Origin: Thermococcus sp. Bubb.Bath
GTDB lineage: Archaea > Methanobacteriota_B > Thermococci > Thermococcales > Thermococcaceae
Length of the DNA: 64,000 nucleotides
Direction: 5' to 3'
Assembly: GCF_012027595.1 (NCBI RefSeq)
Contig: NZ_SNUR01000001.1
Span: 372,001 to 436,000 of the forward strand
The first letter of the stretch is position 1. Each line of letters opens with the position of its first letter. Positions 24,725-32,490 of the stretch are shown in pieces. The notes beneath the pieces were generated by a model that saw only the letters and a program-made list of their open reading frames with translations, had not been told where the DNA came from and did no database searches. A program made the translations under genes and the position numbers.

Positions 24725-25476
24725 ACGCTCATCCACCTCCTGTGGAAGGAGTAAAGCATGATTACAATGAGGCCCGCGGAGGTTCCGAGGTAGACCCACA
24801 CAGTCCTCCACTCAAAGCCGAGCTTTCCGGAGAGGAGGAAAGCCAGGAGGAGGGTGAATACTATGGAGAGGTCGAGCCTGCCCCACAGGATGTAGGTTGA
24901 GTAGACGGCGAGCGTTGCCGCCAGGAGAAGGGAGAGGAGGATGGAAGATAGCAGGATGAGGGAGTCCTGACTTATTCCGGAGAGCCATTTTAGTGAGACA
25001 ACTCCTATGGGAAAGAGGGCGGAGAACGCCAGGGGCAGGAAGATGATGAAAGAGGCCGCGAGTCCGATTAAAGCCGTCTTCGCAGGCGAAGCCCTCTCCC
25101 TGAAGAGCAGGGGAACAAATGAGGACCTCGTTCTGTACATCAAGGGGAAGAGGGCTATCATCACGGCCACGACATAGACGGACGAGAGCAGGCTGGAGTT
25201 CGACCACACGAGGGCCCCGAAGAGGCCCGCTATCTTCTCCTTCATCGTGAGGTACTGGGAGGCATAATAGCTCGGTGCCTTCTCCTGAACCTGCCCCGAG
25301 AGGTGGCCTGGGGCTCCGAGGAGGGGAGTTACGGAGCCCCCGATGATCGACGCCTTGTAGACGGAATCCGCCGCTATGTAGGATGTGACCGCTGCGACCA
25401 TTACTGCCGCCAGAATAACCGCCAGTATCTCAACGTGGAGGTAGTCTGAAAACGCGTTCTTCATTAGGGCCTTCAT
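24721..25476 (-). CDS. ABC-2 type transporter permease
   Basis: A 251-residue membrane protein with six predicted helices. The first lies at 17-35 (ILAVILAAVMVAAVTSY), then a large external loop (about 40-80), then VYVVAVMIALFPLMYRT, LIGLAASFIIFLPLAFSAL, and three more toward the end. This layout fits ABC-2 permeases. The ATG at 25476 has GGGAGGTTG upstream. It heads the unit permease-secreted protein-ATPase. The cargo is unknown; the CGP-CTERM surface-protein genes lie directly upstream, 93 bases away. Confidence 0.78.
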   Translation of the reverse strand: MKALMKNAFSDYLHVEILAVILAAVMVAAVTSYIAADSVYKASIIGGSVTPLLGAPGHLSGQVQEKAPSYYASQYLTMKEKIAGLFGALVWSNSSLLSSVYVVAVMIALFPLMYRTRSSFVPLLFRERASPAKTALIGLAASFIIFLPLAFSALFPIGVVSLKWLSGISQDSLILLSSILLSLLLAATLAVYSTYILWGRLDLSIVFTLLLAFLLSGKLGFEWRTVWVYLGTSAGLIVIMLYSFHRRWMSV

Positions 25477-25569
25477 CTTTTCAACCTCCCTGTGGTAGAT
25501 GCCCCCGATGTTGTGGGGGAGCGGTGGGGTTATCCTCTTGAAACTCCAAAGATAGAAGAATATGAGAGC

Positions 25570-27240
25570 TCATTTTCTTTTCCTCCAGAGCCAGGCTGGA
25601 ATTAACGCCAGTGGAAGAAGGGACGCAGGTCCACAAATGCCTCCTTTCCCTTCCCTGGAGGATTTCCCCGGGGAGGTTGTTGAAGTGCTCTGCGGGAGCT
25701 CTGAGGAAATGGTTGTCACCTCCTTTGATGAGGGGGATATAGTAGGGAGATAGGAACTAATCTCTGAGGAGAGCTGATAGTATATCCCATCAAGGAGAGT
25801 GTAGTTCAACGTCCCCGATGTCAGTGAGGAGTACAAAAATCTGGAGATATTCCCTGCGGTCTCGCTTCTTAATACATATATAAAGGAAGACGTCTTCTTC
25901 CATTCTTCTATGGTTTTATTTGGATTAAATGCCTGCGGATTATAAGTAACATGCAGGTACCTCTTAGCATTGTGCGGAATGTATATATACACATACGTGG
26001 CGTTAAGTTGACTTGTGTATCTCTCCGGAAGTGGAAGTACTATCAGGTCTCCTGGTTGGATAGGGACCGAGGTGGAGACGAATGTATTGGTACTTAGCCT
26101 CGGGATCGGCATTCTGCGGATGTTTATTGTGCTATTAATTAATTGAATGATCTTTTCGGTGTTGTTTGATGTTAGATATTCCTCAATAGCAACCTTAGTC
26201 AGATTCTGTTTTGTCAGGACTAGGTCATTGTTCACATAGGCTACTGGGAGTATCCGGTGGAACTCAATATAAGGACTGATAGTGTATAATCTTTCGCCTG
26301 ATGTCACGTTAAATGGGATACCAAGGTACATGTATCCTTTCCCAAAGATCTCATTGACAAACTTGAGTACTGTCTGAGATATAATCTTGTCCTGCTCCAT
26401 TGTGGAATTAGCCAGCTTTGCTTTTTGCAGTACATTCTCCACAATCCAAGGATTTGACTTTATGGTTTTTATCAGCTCTTTCATATTCCCTTGGATACCT
26501 ACGAGATACTCTTTAACATTAAATTCGGGAAGATACAAGGGAAGCACTCCCACGTATTTTTTGGCTCCATTATCCAGTAGATATGCTTCTCCAGTGTGCT
26601 TGTCTATAAGAAAATTAATTTTGATCTCTCTGGGCAGTCCATAATAAGCTGGATCACTGCCTCCCAAAGTCCATTCCATCATCGGGGAAACTGTTGTATT
26701 TGAGATGTCCACTTCAACTTTTAGGTAGGTGGAGTTATATGTGTCGTAGTTTATATTGAGATTCTTTGTTCTGATTTCAAGGGGATAAGGGTATAGTAGA
26801 GTTGTGTAGATTTTAACTGGGACAACAACTTTGGTATAGTTCTCTGAGAGCTTTGTAATGTTCGGCGACATTACAAAAATGGACTCTCTAAGTGCTCTAC
26901 CCTCTAGAGAATAATTCGATTGGAACTGGTCTCTATATCCTGAGATATTGGAGCACGAGACATACAAGGAAATTCTTATGGATAAACTATGGGTAGAATT
27001 CACGTAATAAGCAATGAGTCTATTGTTCATACCTACGGGTGAAACACAGGAGACATTCGGAGTGAGAACTCTAAAATTGGAGTCGAGAGGCCATACCGGA
27101 ATAGGGATTGGTTGCATTGTTCCCTCGCTTTCATTTGTGTTATTATCTGCACTTACATATCGGAAAGGGAGTTGAGTTCCGCTGATTATCAAGATAAAAA
27201 GAAGAAAAATGAGGCCTCTGCGAAGAGATTTTCCCAACAT
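25570..27240 (-). CDS. CGP-CTERM surface protein (paralogue 1)
   Basis: A 556-residue exported protein. It has a signal peptide (LIFLLFILIISGTQL), many N-x-S/T glycosylation sites, paired cysteines early (NVSCVSP and YVSCSN) and a Ser/Thr-rich linker before the tail ICGPASLLPLALIPAW-WRKRK. This tail is the CGP-CTERM signal: Cys-Gly-Pro, a hydrophobic stretch and a basic end, thought to be processed and lipid-attached in Thermococcales. The core (YLLDNGAKKYVGVLPLYLPEF, KSNPWIVENVLQKAKL) is shared with the next two paralogues. Codon use is A+T-rich. The ATG at 27240 is 45 bases after the next paralogue's stop. Confidence 0.85.
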   Translation of the reverse strand: MLGKSLRRGLIFLLFILIISGTQLPFRYVSADNNTNESEGTMQPIPIPVWPLDSNFRVLTPNVSCVSPVGMNNRLIAYYVNSTHSLSIRISLYVSCSNISGYRDQFQSNYSLEGRALRESIFVMSPNITKLSENYTKVVVPVKIYTTLLYPYPLEIRTKNLNINYDTYNSTYLKVEVDISNTTVSPMMEWTLGGSDPAYYGLPREIKINFLIDKHTGEAYLLDNGAKKYVGVLPLYLPEFNVKEYLVGIQGNMKELIKTIKSNPWIVENVLQKAKLANSTMEQDKIISQTVLKFVNEIFGKGYMYLGIPFNVTSGERLYTISPYIEFHRILPVAYVNNDLVLTKQNLTKVAIEEYLTSNNTEKIIQLINSTINIRRMPIPRLSTNTFVSTSVPIQPGDLIVLPLPERYTSQLNATYVYIYIPHNAKRYLHVTYNPQAFNPNKTIEEWKKTSSFIYVLRSETAGNISRFLYSSLTSGTLNYTLLDGIYYQLSSEISSYLPTISPSSKEVTTISSELPQSTSTTSPGKSSREGKGGICGPASLLPLALIPAWLWRKRK

Positions 27241-27285
27241 TACTCTTCACCTCAGCTTGTTAGTTCACTTCTAAATCCAATGGGC

Positions 27286-28917
27286 TCACTTTCTCTTCCT
27301 CCACGCCCAGACCGGGATTAACGCCAGTGGAACTATAAATGCAGGACCGCAGATGTCCTTCTTTTTGGTCATTGTAGTCTCTGATGCAGGGTTTGCAGAT
27401 GAGATTTGATCCTTGGCTATCTCCATGTTGCCTTCCGACGTCGTGTCTATTTTCTCTGATTTTGGAATTTCCCCGTAGTTCACTTTAAAGTACTCGTCTA
27501 TCATCGATGAGATTTTTTGGTAAAGCTCATCAAACTGAGTGTAGTTGACGTCTCCCTCTGTAATCCCCGAGTAAAGTATGTTAGTCATGTTGCTGTAAAC
27601 ATCGGAGTACAGGACTGAAATAAACGGTCTGAGGCTGTTCCACTCCTTGGAAATCTTGTTAGGGTCAAATATTCTGGGATCATAGTGGACGTAGGGATAC
27701 TTTGTTGTGTTTCTTTCGAGAAGGAGATAAATATACTTCGCTCCGAGCATGTTTGAGTACTCCTCTGGCAAAGGCAGGGGCAACTGGTCATCCACGTTTA
27801 CTGGAGGGATTTGGACCTTTATAAATGCCGGAGGGAGGTATTCCCTGCGAATATACAAAGTCCTGTTAACGAGGTTTAGTATGCCTTCTTTGTTACCTGT
27901 TTTGAGGTACTCTAAGACGGCTTTCCTTGTCGTGTTCGCGGAGGATAGTATGGCGGTGACGTTTGCCCTGATTTCTTTAACTTCCTCTCCCCTGTTTGCA
28001 CTGGATCCCAGCACCACTTCTCCTTGAATTTTTATAGGGAGTCCAAGGTATCTATGATCAACATTGAGTATTCTCTCGCTGAAGTTCATTGCAGCTTCGT
28101 TTATGATTTCGTCTCTTTCCCTCGTGGAGTTGGTGAGCTTGGCCTTCTGGGCTACACTCGCCACAACCCATGGATTCGACTTCACACTCTGCACAAAATT
28201 GAAAGCATTTTCTTTAATTGTTAGCAAATAATGTTTGGGATTGAACTCAGGAAGGTACAGTGGCAACACGCCAACATACCTCTTTTTGCCGTTGTCCAGG
28301 AGGTATGAATCGCCGGTTTCTTTGTTAACGATAAATCTAAGGGTCATGTTCTTTGGCCATCCAAAGGATGCTGGGTTGCTGGTGCCGAAGGTACTCTCAA
28401 GGTCAGGGGAAAGGGTTATGTTGAGAAACTTCATGAGGATAAAGAAATGAGTCGAGTTGTGGTATTCGTAGGATATTGACACTTTGTTTGATCTAAGTTC
28501 AAGGGGGAATGGAAGGGGCAGGTTTGTGTACACACTCACCGGGACGGTAATGCGCTTGAAGTTTTCATCTCCTGTGATTTTTGGCTGGAGTACTTCAACG
28601 TCCGTGTCAGAAACATTGTTGCACCCTATGTAGACTGTCGCACGTACATAGAGGGCCGCTGAGGAGTTTATGTAGGAACCGATCAGACGATTTTTCAGAT
28701 AAGGATAAGGAGTACATGAGTTGATGTGAGGGAGCATCACCTTAAAGTTGTCATCGAGGGGTTGCATCACTACGAAATCTATGTCCCAGTCGGTGGAGAT
28801 TTCTCCCGGGTTGGAATTTGAACCCATGTCCCCTGCAGTGGTTACAGGAGAGTACATTAGGCTCATTATAACGATAAAGAAAACAAAAAAAAGAAGGGGA
28901 AATCTGAAGTATCTCAT
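27286..28917 (-). CDS. CGP-CTERM surface protein (paralogue 2)
   Basis: A 543-residue exported protein, paralogous over its whole length to its two relatives nearby. It has a signal helix (FPLLFFVFFIVIMSLMY), cysteines at INSCTP and YIGCNN, the shared core (YLLDNGKKRYVGVLPLYLPEF, KSNPWVVASVAQKAKL) and the tail DICGPAFIVPLALIPVWAWRKRK. No enzymatic motif is visible, and the role on the cell surface is unknown. The ATG at 28917 has GGAGGGAG upstream and lies 17 bases after the stop of the preceding secreted-protein gene, so both are in one operon. Confidence 0.85.
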   Translation of the reverse strand: MRYFRFPLLFFVFFIVIMSLMYSPVTTAGDMGSNSNPGEISTDWDIDFVVMQPLDDNFKVMLPHINSCTPYPYLKNRLIGSYINSSAALYVRATVYIGCNNVSDTDVEVLQPKITGDENFKRITVPVSVYTNLPLPFPLELRSNKVSISYEYHNSTHFFILMKFLNITLSPDLESTFGTSNPASFGWPKNMTLRFIVNKETGDSYLLDNGKKRYVGVLPLYLPEFNPKHYLLTIKENAFNFVQSVKSNPWVVASVAQKAKLTNSTRERDEIINEAAMNFSERILNVDHRYLGLPIKIQGEVVLGSSANRGEEVKEIRANVTAILSSANTTRKAVLEYLKTGNKEGILNLVNRTLYIRREYLPPAFIKVQIPPVNVDDQLPLPLPEEYSNMLGAKYIYLLLERNTTKYPYVHYDPRIFDPNKISKEWNSLRPFISVLYSDVYSNMTNILYSGITEGDVNYTQFDELYQKISSMIDEYFKVNYGEIPKSEKIDTTSEGNMEIAKDQISSANPASETTMTKKKDICGPAFIVPLALIPVWAWRKRK

Positions 28918-28934
28918 TTTCTTAACTCCCTCCT

Positions 28935-29783
28935 TTAGGACGTTAGGGTTCCATATGCTCCCAAAGAACTTAAATCTACGTCATCATAACTGTAGAATGT
29001 AAAATGTTTTGAGAAACTAAAGTCCTTGTGGTCCTGAATGTCATATGTCCCCCCCATGGAGAAAGCCATGTTTTTATTGTTTGGGAAAGAAGTTGGGATG
29101 AAGTTAGAGTTTGAATTTACATGATAGTGTCTCCATATTGATCCCTCGTACCATGTAGTATAATAATGCTGGTATAGTGTTGTTGTTACCTCAACTGTAT
29201 ACTCAACTTTTGTTCCAACCGTCTGAGATGCTACAACTGAGACTTCTGCCTCAAGTCCCAGTGCCTCAAAACCGGCTTTTATTTTTTCTTCTGCCTCGAC
29301 TTTTGATTCTGCGTAGAGTGTTAAGCTGTACTTTACGGTGATAGTTTTTCCTGTTTTGCCTCCATGACCGTACATGTCCGAGGGAGACACCCAATATTTA
29401 TCGTATCCATTCCCGGTAGGATCTGAAAACTCGTGATAACTCCCTTTTCCATAGAACACCGAACCCATTGCCTCAATGAATTTTTTAGTATCTCCAGTGT
29501 TTGTTTCGATTCCACTCTTAAGGTATGTTACGAGTATGTCTGCTGAAGCTAGCTCATCCCATGGGATTGTAGTGGTAACTGATGGTGTTGCACCTCCGGC
29601 GGTAGGATATACTGTTGAGACTATTGTATAGTCATTGGTGCCAGACCAAGATGTGCCTGTTTGATAATAGATCCCTTTTTCAGTTATCTGTTCTGTTGTG
29701 TCTGTTGTTGCCCCGACTGCTGGTATTGTTACTGCTGCTACTAAAATCAGTATTCCGAGGAGGCTTACCAGTTTTTTCCTCAT
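28935..29783 (-). CDS. Secreted protein of unknown function, first gene of CGP-CTERM operon
   Basis: A 282-residue protein with a clear signal peptide (MRKKLVSLLGILILVAAVTIPAVGA). The mature part is rich in Thr, Ser, Tyr and Gly and predicted mostly beta (YTIVSTVYPTAGGATPS, YTVEVTTTLYQHYYTTW), with a short helical repeat-like piece KVEAEEKIKAGFEALGLEAEV. It has no cysteine and no CGP tail, so it may be released or held by its operon partners. The ATG at 29783 follows GGAGGTGA by six bases; an ATG at 29789 is too close to it. I recognise no family. Confidence 0.75.
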   Translation of the reverse strand: MRKKLVSLLGILILVAAVTIPAVGATTDTTEQITEKGIYYQTGTSWSGTNDYTIVSTVYPTAGGATPSVTTTIPWDELASADILVTYLKSGIETNTGDTKKFIEAMGSVFYGKGSYHEFSDPTGNGYDKYWVSPSDMYGHGGKTGKTITVKYSLTLYAESKVEAEEKIKAGFEALGLEAEVSVVASQTVGTKVEYTVEVTTTLYQHYYTTWYEGSIWRHYHVNSNSNFIPTSFPNNKNMAFSMGGTYDIQDHKDFSFSKHFTFYSYDDVDLSSLGAYGTLTS

Positions 29784-29835
29784 GGCCATTCACCTCCGGG
29801 CACTACCGTGCCCATTCTTAATAATACCATTATTG

Positions 29836-29938
29836 TTTATAATCTTTTTGGATTTTCTAAATTGTAAATTTGGCATCTTAATCCTCCAATGTTTTTTTTT
29901 GGAATTAAGTAATCCTCCAATCGAAAATTTAAAGCATG
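29836..29938 (-). promoter_or_regulatory. Promoter region with paired 12-bp direct repeats (copy A)
   Basis: This region aligns closely with 31616-31716. On the plus strand, TAATCCTCCAAT occurs exactly at 29879-29890 and again at 29910-29921, 31 bases start to start, about three helical turns. The A+T-rich box TTATAAAC (minus strand, 29836-29843) lies downstream in the reading direction, about 55 bases before the ATG at 29783. The paired sites upstream of the TATA box suggest an activator. The factor is unknown. Confidence 0.6.
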
Positions 29939-29943
29939 GGGGT

Positions 29944-31545
29944 TCATTTTCTCTTCCTCCACACACAGACAGGGATTAACGCCAGGGGAACGATGAAAGC
30001 AGGACCACAGATTCCATGTCCCTTCTTTTCTCCGGTGTTCTGAGCGCTGGGGCTGTTTTTAGGCGAAGAGGTACTTGGAGCCGCACCGCCAATAGCTTTA
30101 CCGCTTGGAGAAGTATCCTCCGAGGCGTTCTGACCGAGGCATTTGGCCACGTCCCCCTTGACGGTTAGATAAACGTTATCGAGCTTGGTCTGGTTTATCC
30201 TCCCCGTTGTGAGTGCATCGTTCATGAAGTTCGAGAGGCTCTCAAAGAGGTCACTCTCTATGAGGGGAACGCATGAGCCGTATCTCTTCCAGTCCTCCTC
30301 TGCCTTCTGAGGGTTGAGAACCCGGGGGTCGTACTTAACGTGAAGGTACTGACCGGAGCTTGGGGTAATATAGAACAGGATGTATGATGCGTTCAGCTGC
30401 TCTTCGTACTTCTTACTCAGGGGCAGAACCAAGATGTCCCCCGGCCTCGGAGGGATGTACGTGGCAATGAAATGGTTCGTTGAGAGATAAGGAAGATATT
30501 TCCAGTACAGAGTGTGTCTTATTTCGTCCTTGAGGGCCCGGGTATCCCCTGTTTTGATGTATTCTATTATGGCTTCCACAGTGTCGTTGCTCTGTATCCT
30601 GCTTATGTTCACCCACGGCAGGGGCAGGGGCATTGAAAAATTAACCGGTGGGGCATAGACGGATGATCCATTTCCCTCTGCAGCCAGTTTTATTGGCAGA
30701 CCAAGGTAGATGCCCTTAACGCTGAATATCCTGTGTGTGAAGTTAAGTGTTGCGTTGGATATTATCTCTGACGCATTGTAGCCGGAGCTCATCTTTGCCT
30801 TGTTTATGATGTTCTCAATCACCCATGGGTTCTCCTTTACCTGCTGAACAAAAGCCTGTGCGTTTTTAACCGCACTGTGGAGATAATTCATAATATCGAA
30901 CTGGGGCATGAGGAGCGGGAGGTTTCCAACGTACCTCTTTGAACCGTTATCAAGTAGGTATGAGTCGCCGTTGTCCCTGTTTACGAGAAATGAGAGCTTT
31001 ATCTCCCTTGGCCAGCCGTATTGGGCTGGGTCGAACGAGCCAAACGCCCATCCTATGTCTGGAGAAACGGTTAAGTTGGAAAAAGTTACCTTCACGAGGG
31101 CATAGCTCTCGTTGTAGTAGTCGTATTCTATCGTTAGGTTTCTGGAGCGGAGTTCTTCAACCGCTGGAAACGGCGTGTTCATGTAAATGCTGGACATTAT
31201 GGTTGTCGTCGTGTAGTTGTTTTCTGTTTTGCTGTTTTCTCCCTTTATGATGATGCTGGTGCCGGTAACGTTTTTGCAGTTAACGTAGATGTTCCCCTTA
31301 ACAAAGACCGCCGAAGTCGAGTTGATGGTATACCCCAAAGTTCTGTTTCCCCTGTACAGGATGCAGCCGTTTACATGGTAGGGTATCACTTTGAAGCTTC
31401 CGTTTAATGGCCAGATAACGACCGGGAACGTTATATTCTCTTGCTCCGTGCCCTGAGCTGAGACAAAAGCGGAGGCAGTTAAGAACGTCTGGATAAAAAG
31501 AATGAAAATAAGAAAAATGGCGGCAAAACCTCTTTCCGTTCTCAC
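29944..31545 (-). CDS. CGP-CTERM surface protein (paralogue 3)
   Basis: A 533-residue exported protein, the third member of the local family. It has a signal helix (GFAAIFLIFILFIQTFLTAS), cysteines at VNGCILY and YVNCKN, the shared core (YLLDNGSKRYVGNLPLLMPQF, KENPWVIENIINKAKM) and the tail GICGPAFIVPLALIPVCVWRKRK. It is less A+T-rich than its two paralogues. The start was placed at GTG 31545, six bases after GGGGTGAG; the open frame continues 60 codons further but that part overlaps the promoter repeat. It has its own promoter matching that of the neighbouring operon. Confidence 0.83.
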   Translation of the reverse strand: MRTERGFAAIFLIFILFIQTFLTASAFVSAQGTEQENITFPVVIWPLNGSFKVIPYHVNGCILYRGNRTLGYTINSTSAVFVKGNIYVNCKNVTGTSIIIKGENSKTENNYTTTTIMSSIYMNTPFPAVEELRSRNLTIEYDYYNESYALVKVTFSNLTVSPDIGWAFGSFDPAQYGWPREIKLSFLVNRDNGDSYLLDNGSKRYVGNLPLLMPQFDIMNYLHSAVKNAQAFVQQVKENPWVIENIINKAKMSSGYNASEIISNATLNFTHRIFSVKGIYLGLPIKLAAEGNGSSVYAPPVNFSMPLPLPWVNISRIQSNDTVEAIIEYIKTGDTRALKDEIRHTLYWKYLPYLSTNHFIATYIPPRPGDILVLPLSKKYEEQLNASYILFYITPSSGQYLHVKYDPRVLNPQKAEEDWKRYGSCVPLIESDLFESLSNFMNDALTTGRINQTKLDNVYLTVKGDVAKCLGQNASEDTSPSGKAIGGAAPSTSSPKNSPSAQNTGEKKGHGICGPAFIVPLALIPVCVWRKRK

Positions 31546-31615
31546 GTCTGGCTCACCCCTTAACTTGCCATTTCTCCAGTTGTACATTTCTTTATTATAC
31601 AAAACACAGTTACTA

Positions 31616-31716
31616 TTTATAACTTTTTCGAGTTTCTTAAGTTGTAATCCTAGCCGTTGAATCCTCCAATGTTTTTTTGGAAGTGAGTAATTCTCCAATC
31701 GAAAATTTAAAGCATG
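31616..31716 (-). promoter_or_regulatory. Promoter region with paired direct repeats (copy B)
   Basis: This is the second copy of the regulatory block, upstream of the CGP-CTERM gene starting at 31545. The repeats are GAATCCTCCAAT (31659-31670) and TAATTCTCCAAT (31688-31699), 29 bases apart. The following stretch up to AAAGCATG is nearly identical to copy A. A TATA box TTATAAATAG (minus strand) lies at about 31615-31623. The shared block implies that the two transcription units respond to one regulator. Confidence 0.6.
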
Positions 31717-31777
31717 AAGAACCATTTTTTGCTCTTCTATATTAAAATCCGAGTTTGAGGTCTAGGCGAATAAAGAG

Positions 31778-31831
31778 AGTACTGAGCCATCTTTTAGCTT
31801 TATTTCTTATTCACTATCCAGCCTCAGTACT
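31778..31831. repeat. Inverted repeat spanning the 3' end of cobO
   Basis: AGTACTGAG at 31778-31786 and CTCAGTACT at 31823-31831 are perfect inverted copies separated by about 36 bases of A+T-rich sequence. One arm covers the last codons and stop of cobO. It may form a 3'-end stem-loop that protects or ends the cobO mRNA. It could also be chance, since AGTACT is self-complementary. Confidence 0.35.
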
Positions 31832-32351
31832 CCACCCCTCTCCTGGCCAGGACACCCCGCTGGTAGGGGTGCTTTATCTCCCTCATCTCCGTGACGTAGT
31901 CGGCCATCTGAAAGAGCTCCTCAGGGCAGTACCTTCCCGTCAGAACGAGTTCGGTGTTTGGTGCCTTGCTTTCAATGAGCTCCTTGATCTCCTCAACCGA
32001 TAGCATGTTAAAGCCCAGGGCCACGCAGACCTCGTCGAGGATGACGAGGTCCCACTCACCGCTTGAAACTGCCTCTCTAGCCCTTTGGAGAGCTTTCTTG
32101 GCGGCCTCTATGTCCTCCTCGCTCGGTTTTCCGTGCACGAACTTTGGCAGACCGTAGGACTCTATGACTGCCCCGCACTCCTCGATCTTCTTTTGCTCTC
32201 CGTAGGCCTTTGGAGCTTTCATGAACTGGATTATCAGAACCTTTCCACCAGAGCCGAGCATCCTCACAGCGAGGCCGAAGGCGGCCGTCGTCTTCCCCTT
32301 CCCGTTTCCAGTATAGATGTGGACTAAACCGAGCCTCTCCTTCCAGCTCAT
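31824..32351 (-). CDS. cobO: Corrinoid adenosyltransferase (CobO/BtuR type)
   Basis: A 175-residue P-loop enzyme that adenosylates cob(I)yrinic acid a,c-diamide or cobalamin using ATP. The P-loop variant YTGNGKGKTTAAFGLA (about residues 12-27), the Walker-B-like VILDEVCVALGF and ELVLTGRYCPEEL are diagnostic. The ATG at 32351 follows GGTGAC. It is an ordinary housekeeping-type gene lying inside the block that separates ndk from rpl24e, next to secreted-protein genes with which it has no evident link. Confidence 0.93.
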   Translation of the reverse strand: MSWKERLGLVHIYTGNGKGKTTAAFGLAVRMLGSGGKVLIIQFMKAPKAYGEQKKIEECGAVIESYGLPKFVHGKPSEEDIEAAKKALQRAREAVSSGEWDLVILDEVCVALGFNMLSVEEIKELIESKAPNTELVLTGRYCPEELFQMADYVTEMREIKHPYQRGVLARRGVEY

Positions 32352-32490
32352 TATGGTCACCGGAGAAGTTTGGGAATGGAGTATTTATCCATTTCGATTA
32401 TTTCTACTTCCTCAACGATAAGGTTTGTCATTGATAAGTGTGGTATGTTCATCAATAGTAATAGACAGAGGAAAATTTTAAAAATAGTTG

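Noticed and set aside
24275-24811. Longer start for the exported ABC-operon protein
   Set aside because: The extra 29 codons lie within the permease gene and would bury the signal helix; ATG 24724 overlaps the permease stop in the usual ATGA way.
29879-29921. CRISPR-like repeat-spacer pair
   Set aside because: Only two 12-bp repeats with a 19-base gap, placed upstream of a TATA box and duplicated at another promoter; this is an operator pattern.
31546-31725. 60-codon N-terminal extension of CGP-CTERM paralogue 3
   Set aside because: It would run through the conserved promoter block and place the signal peptide internally; GTG 31545 with GGGGTGAG fits better.
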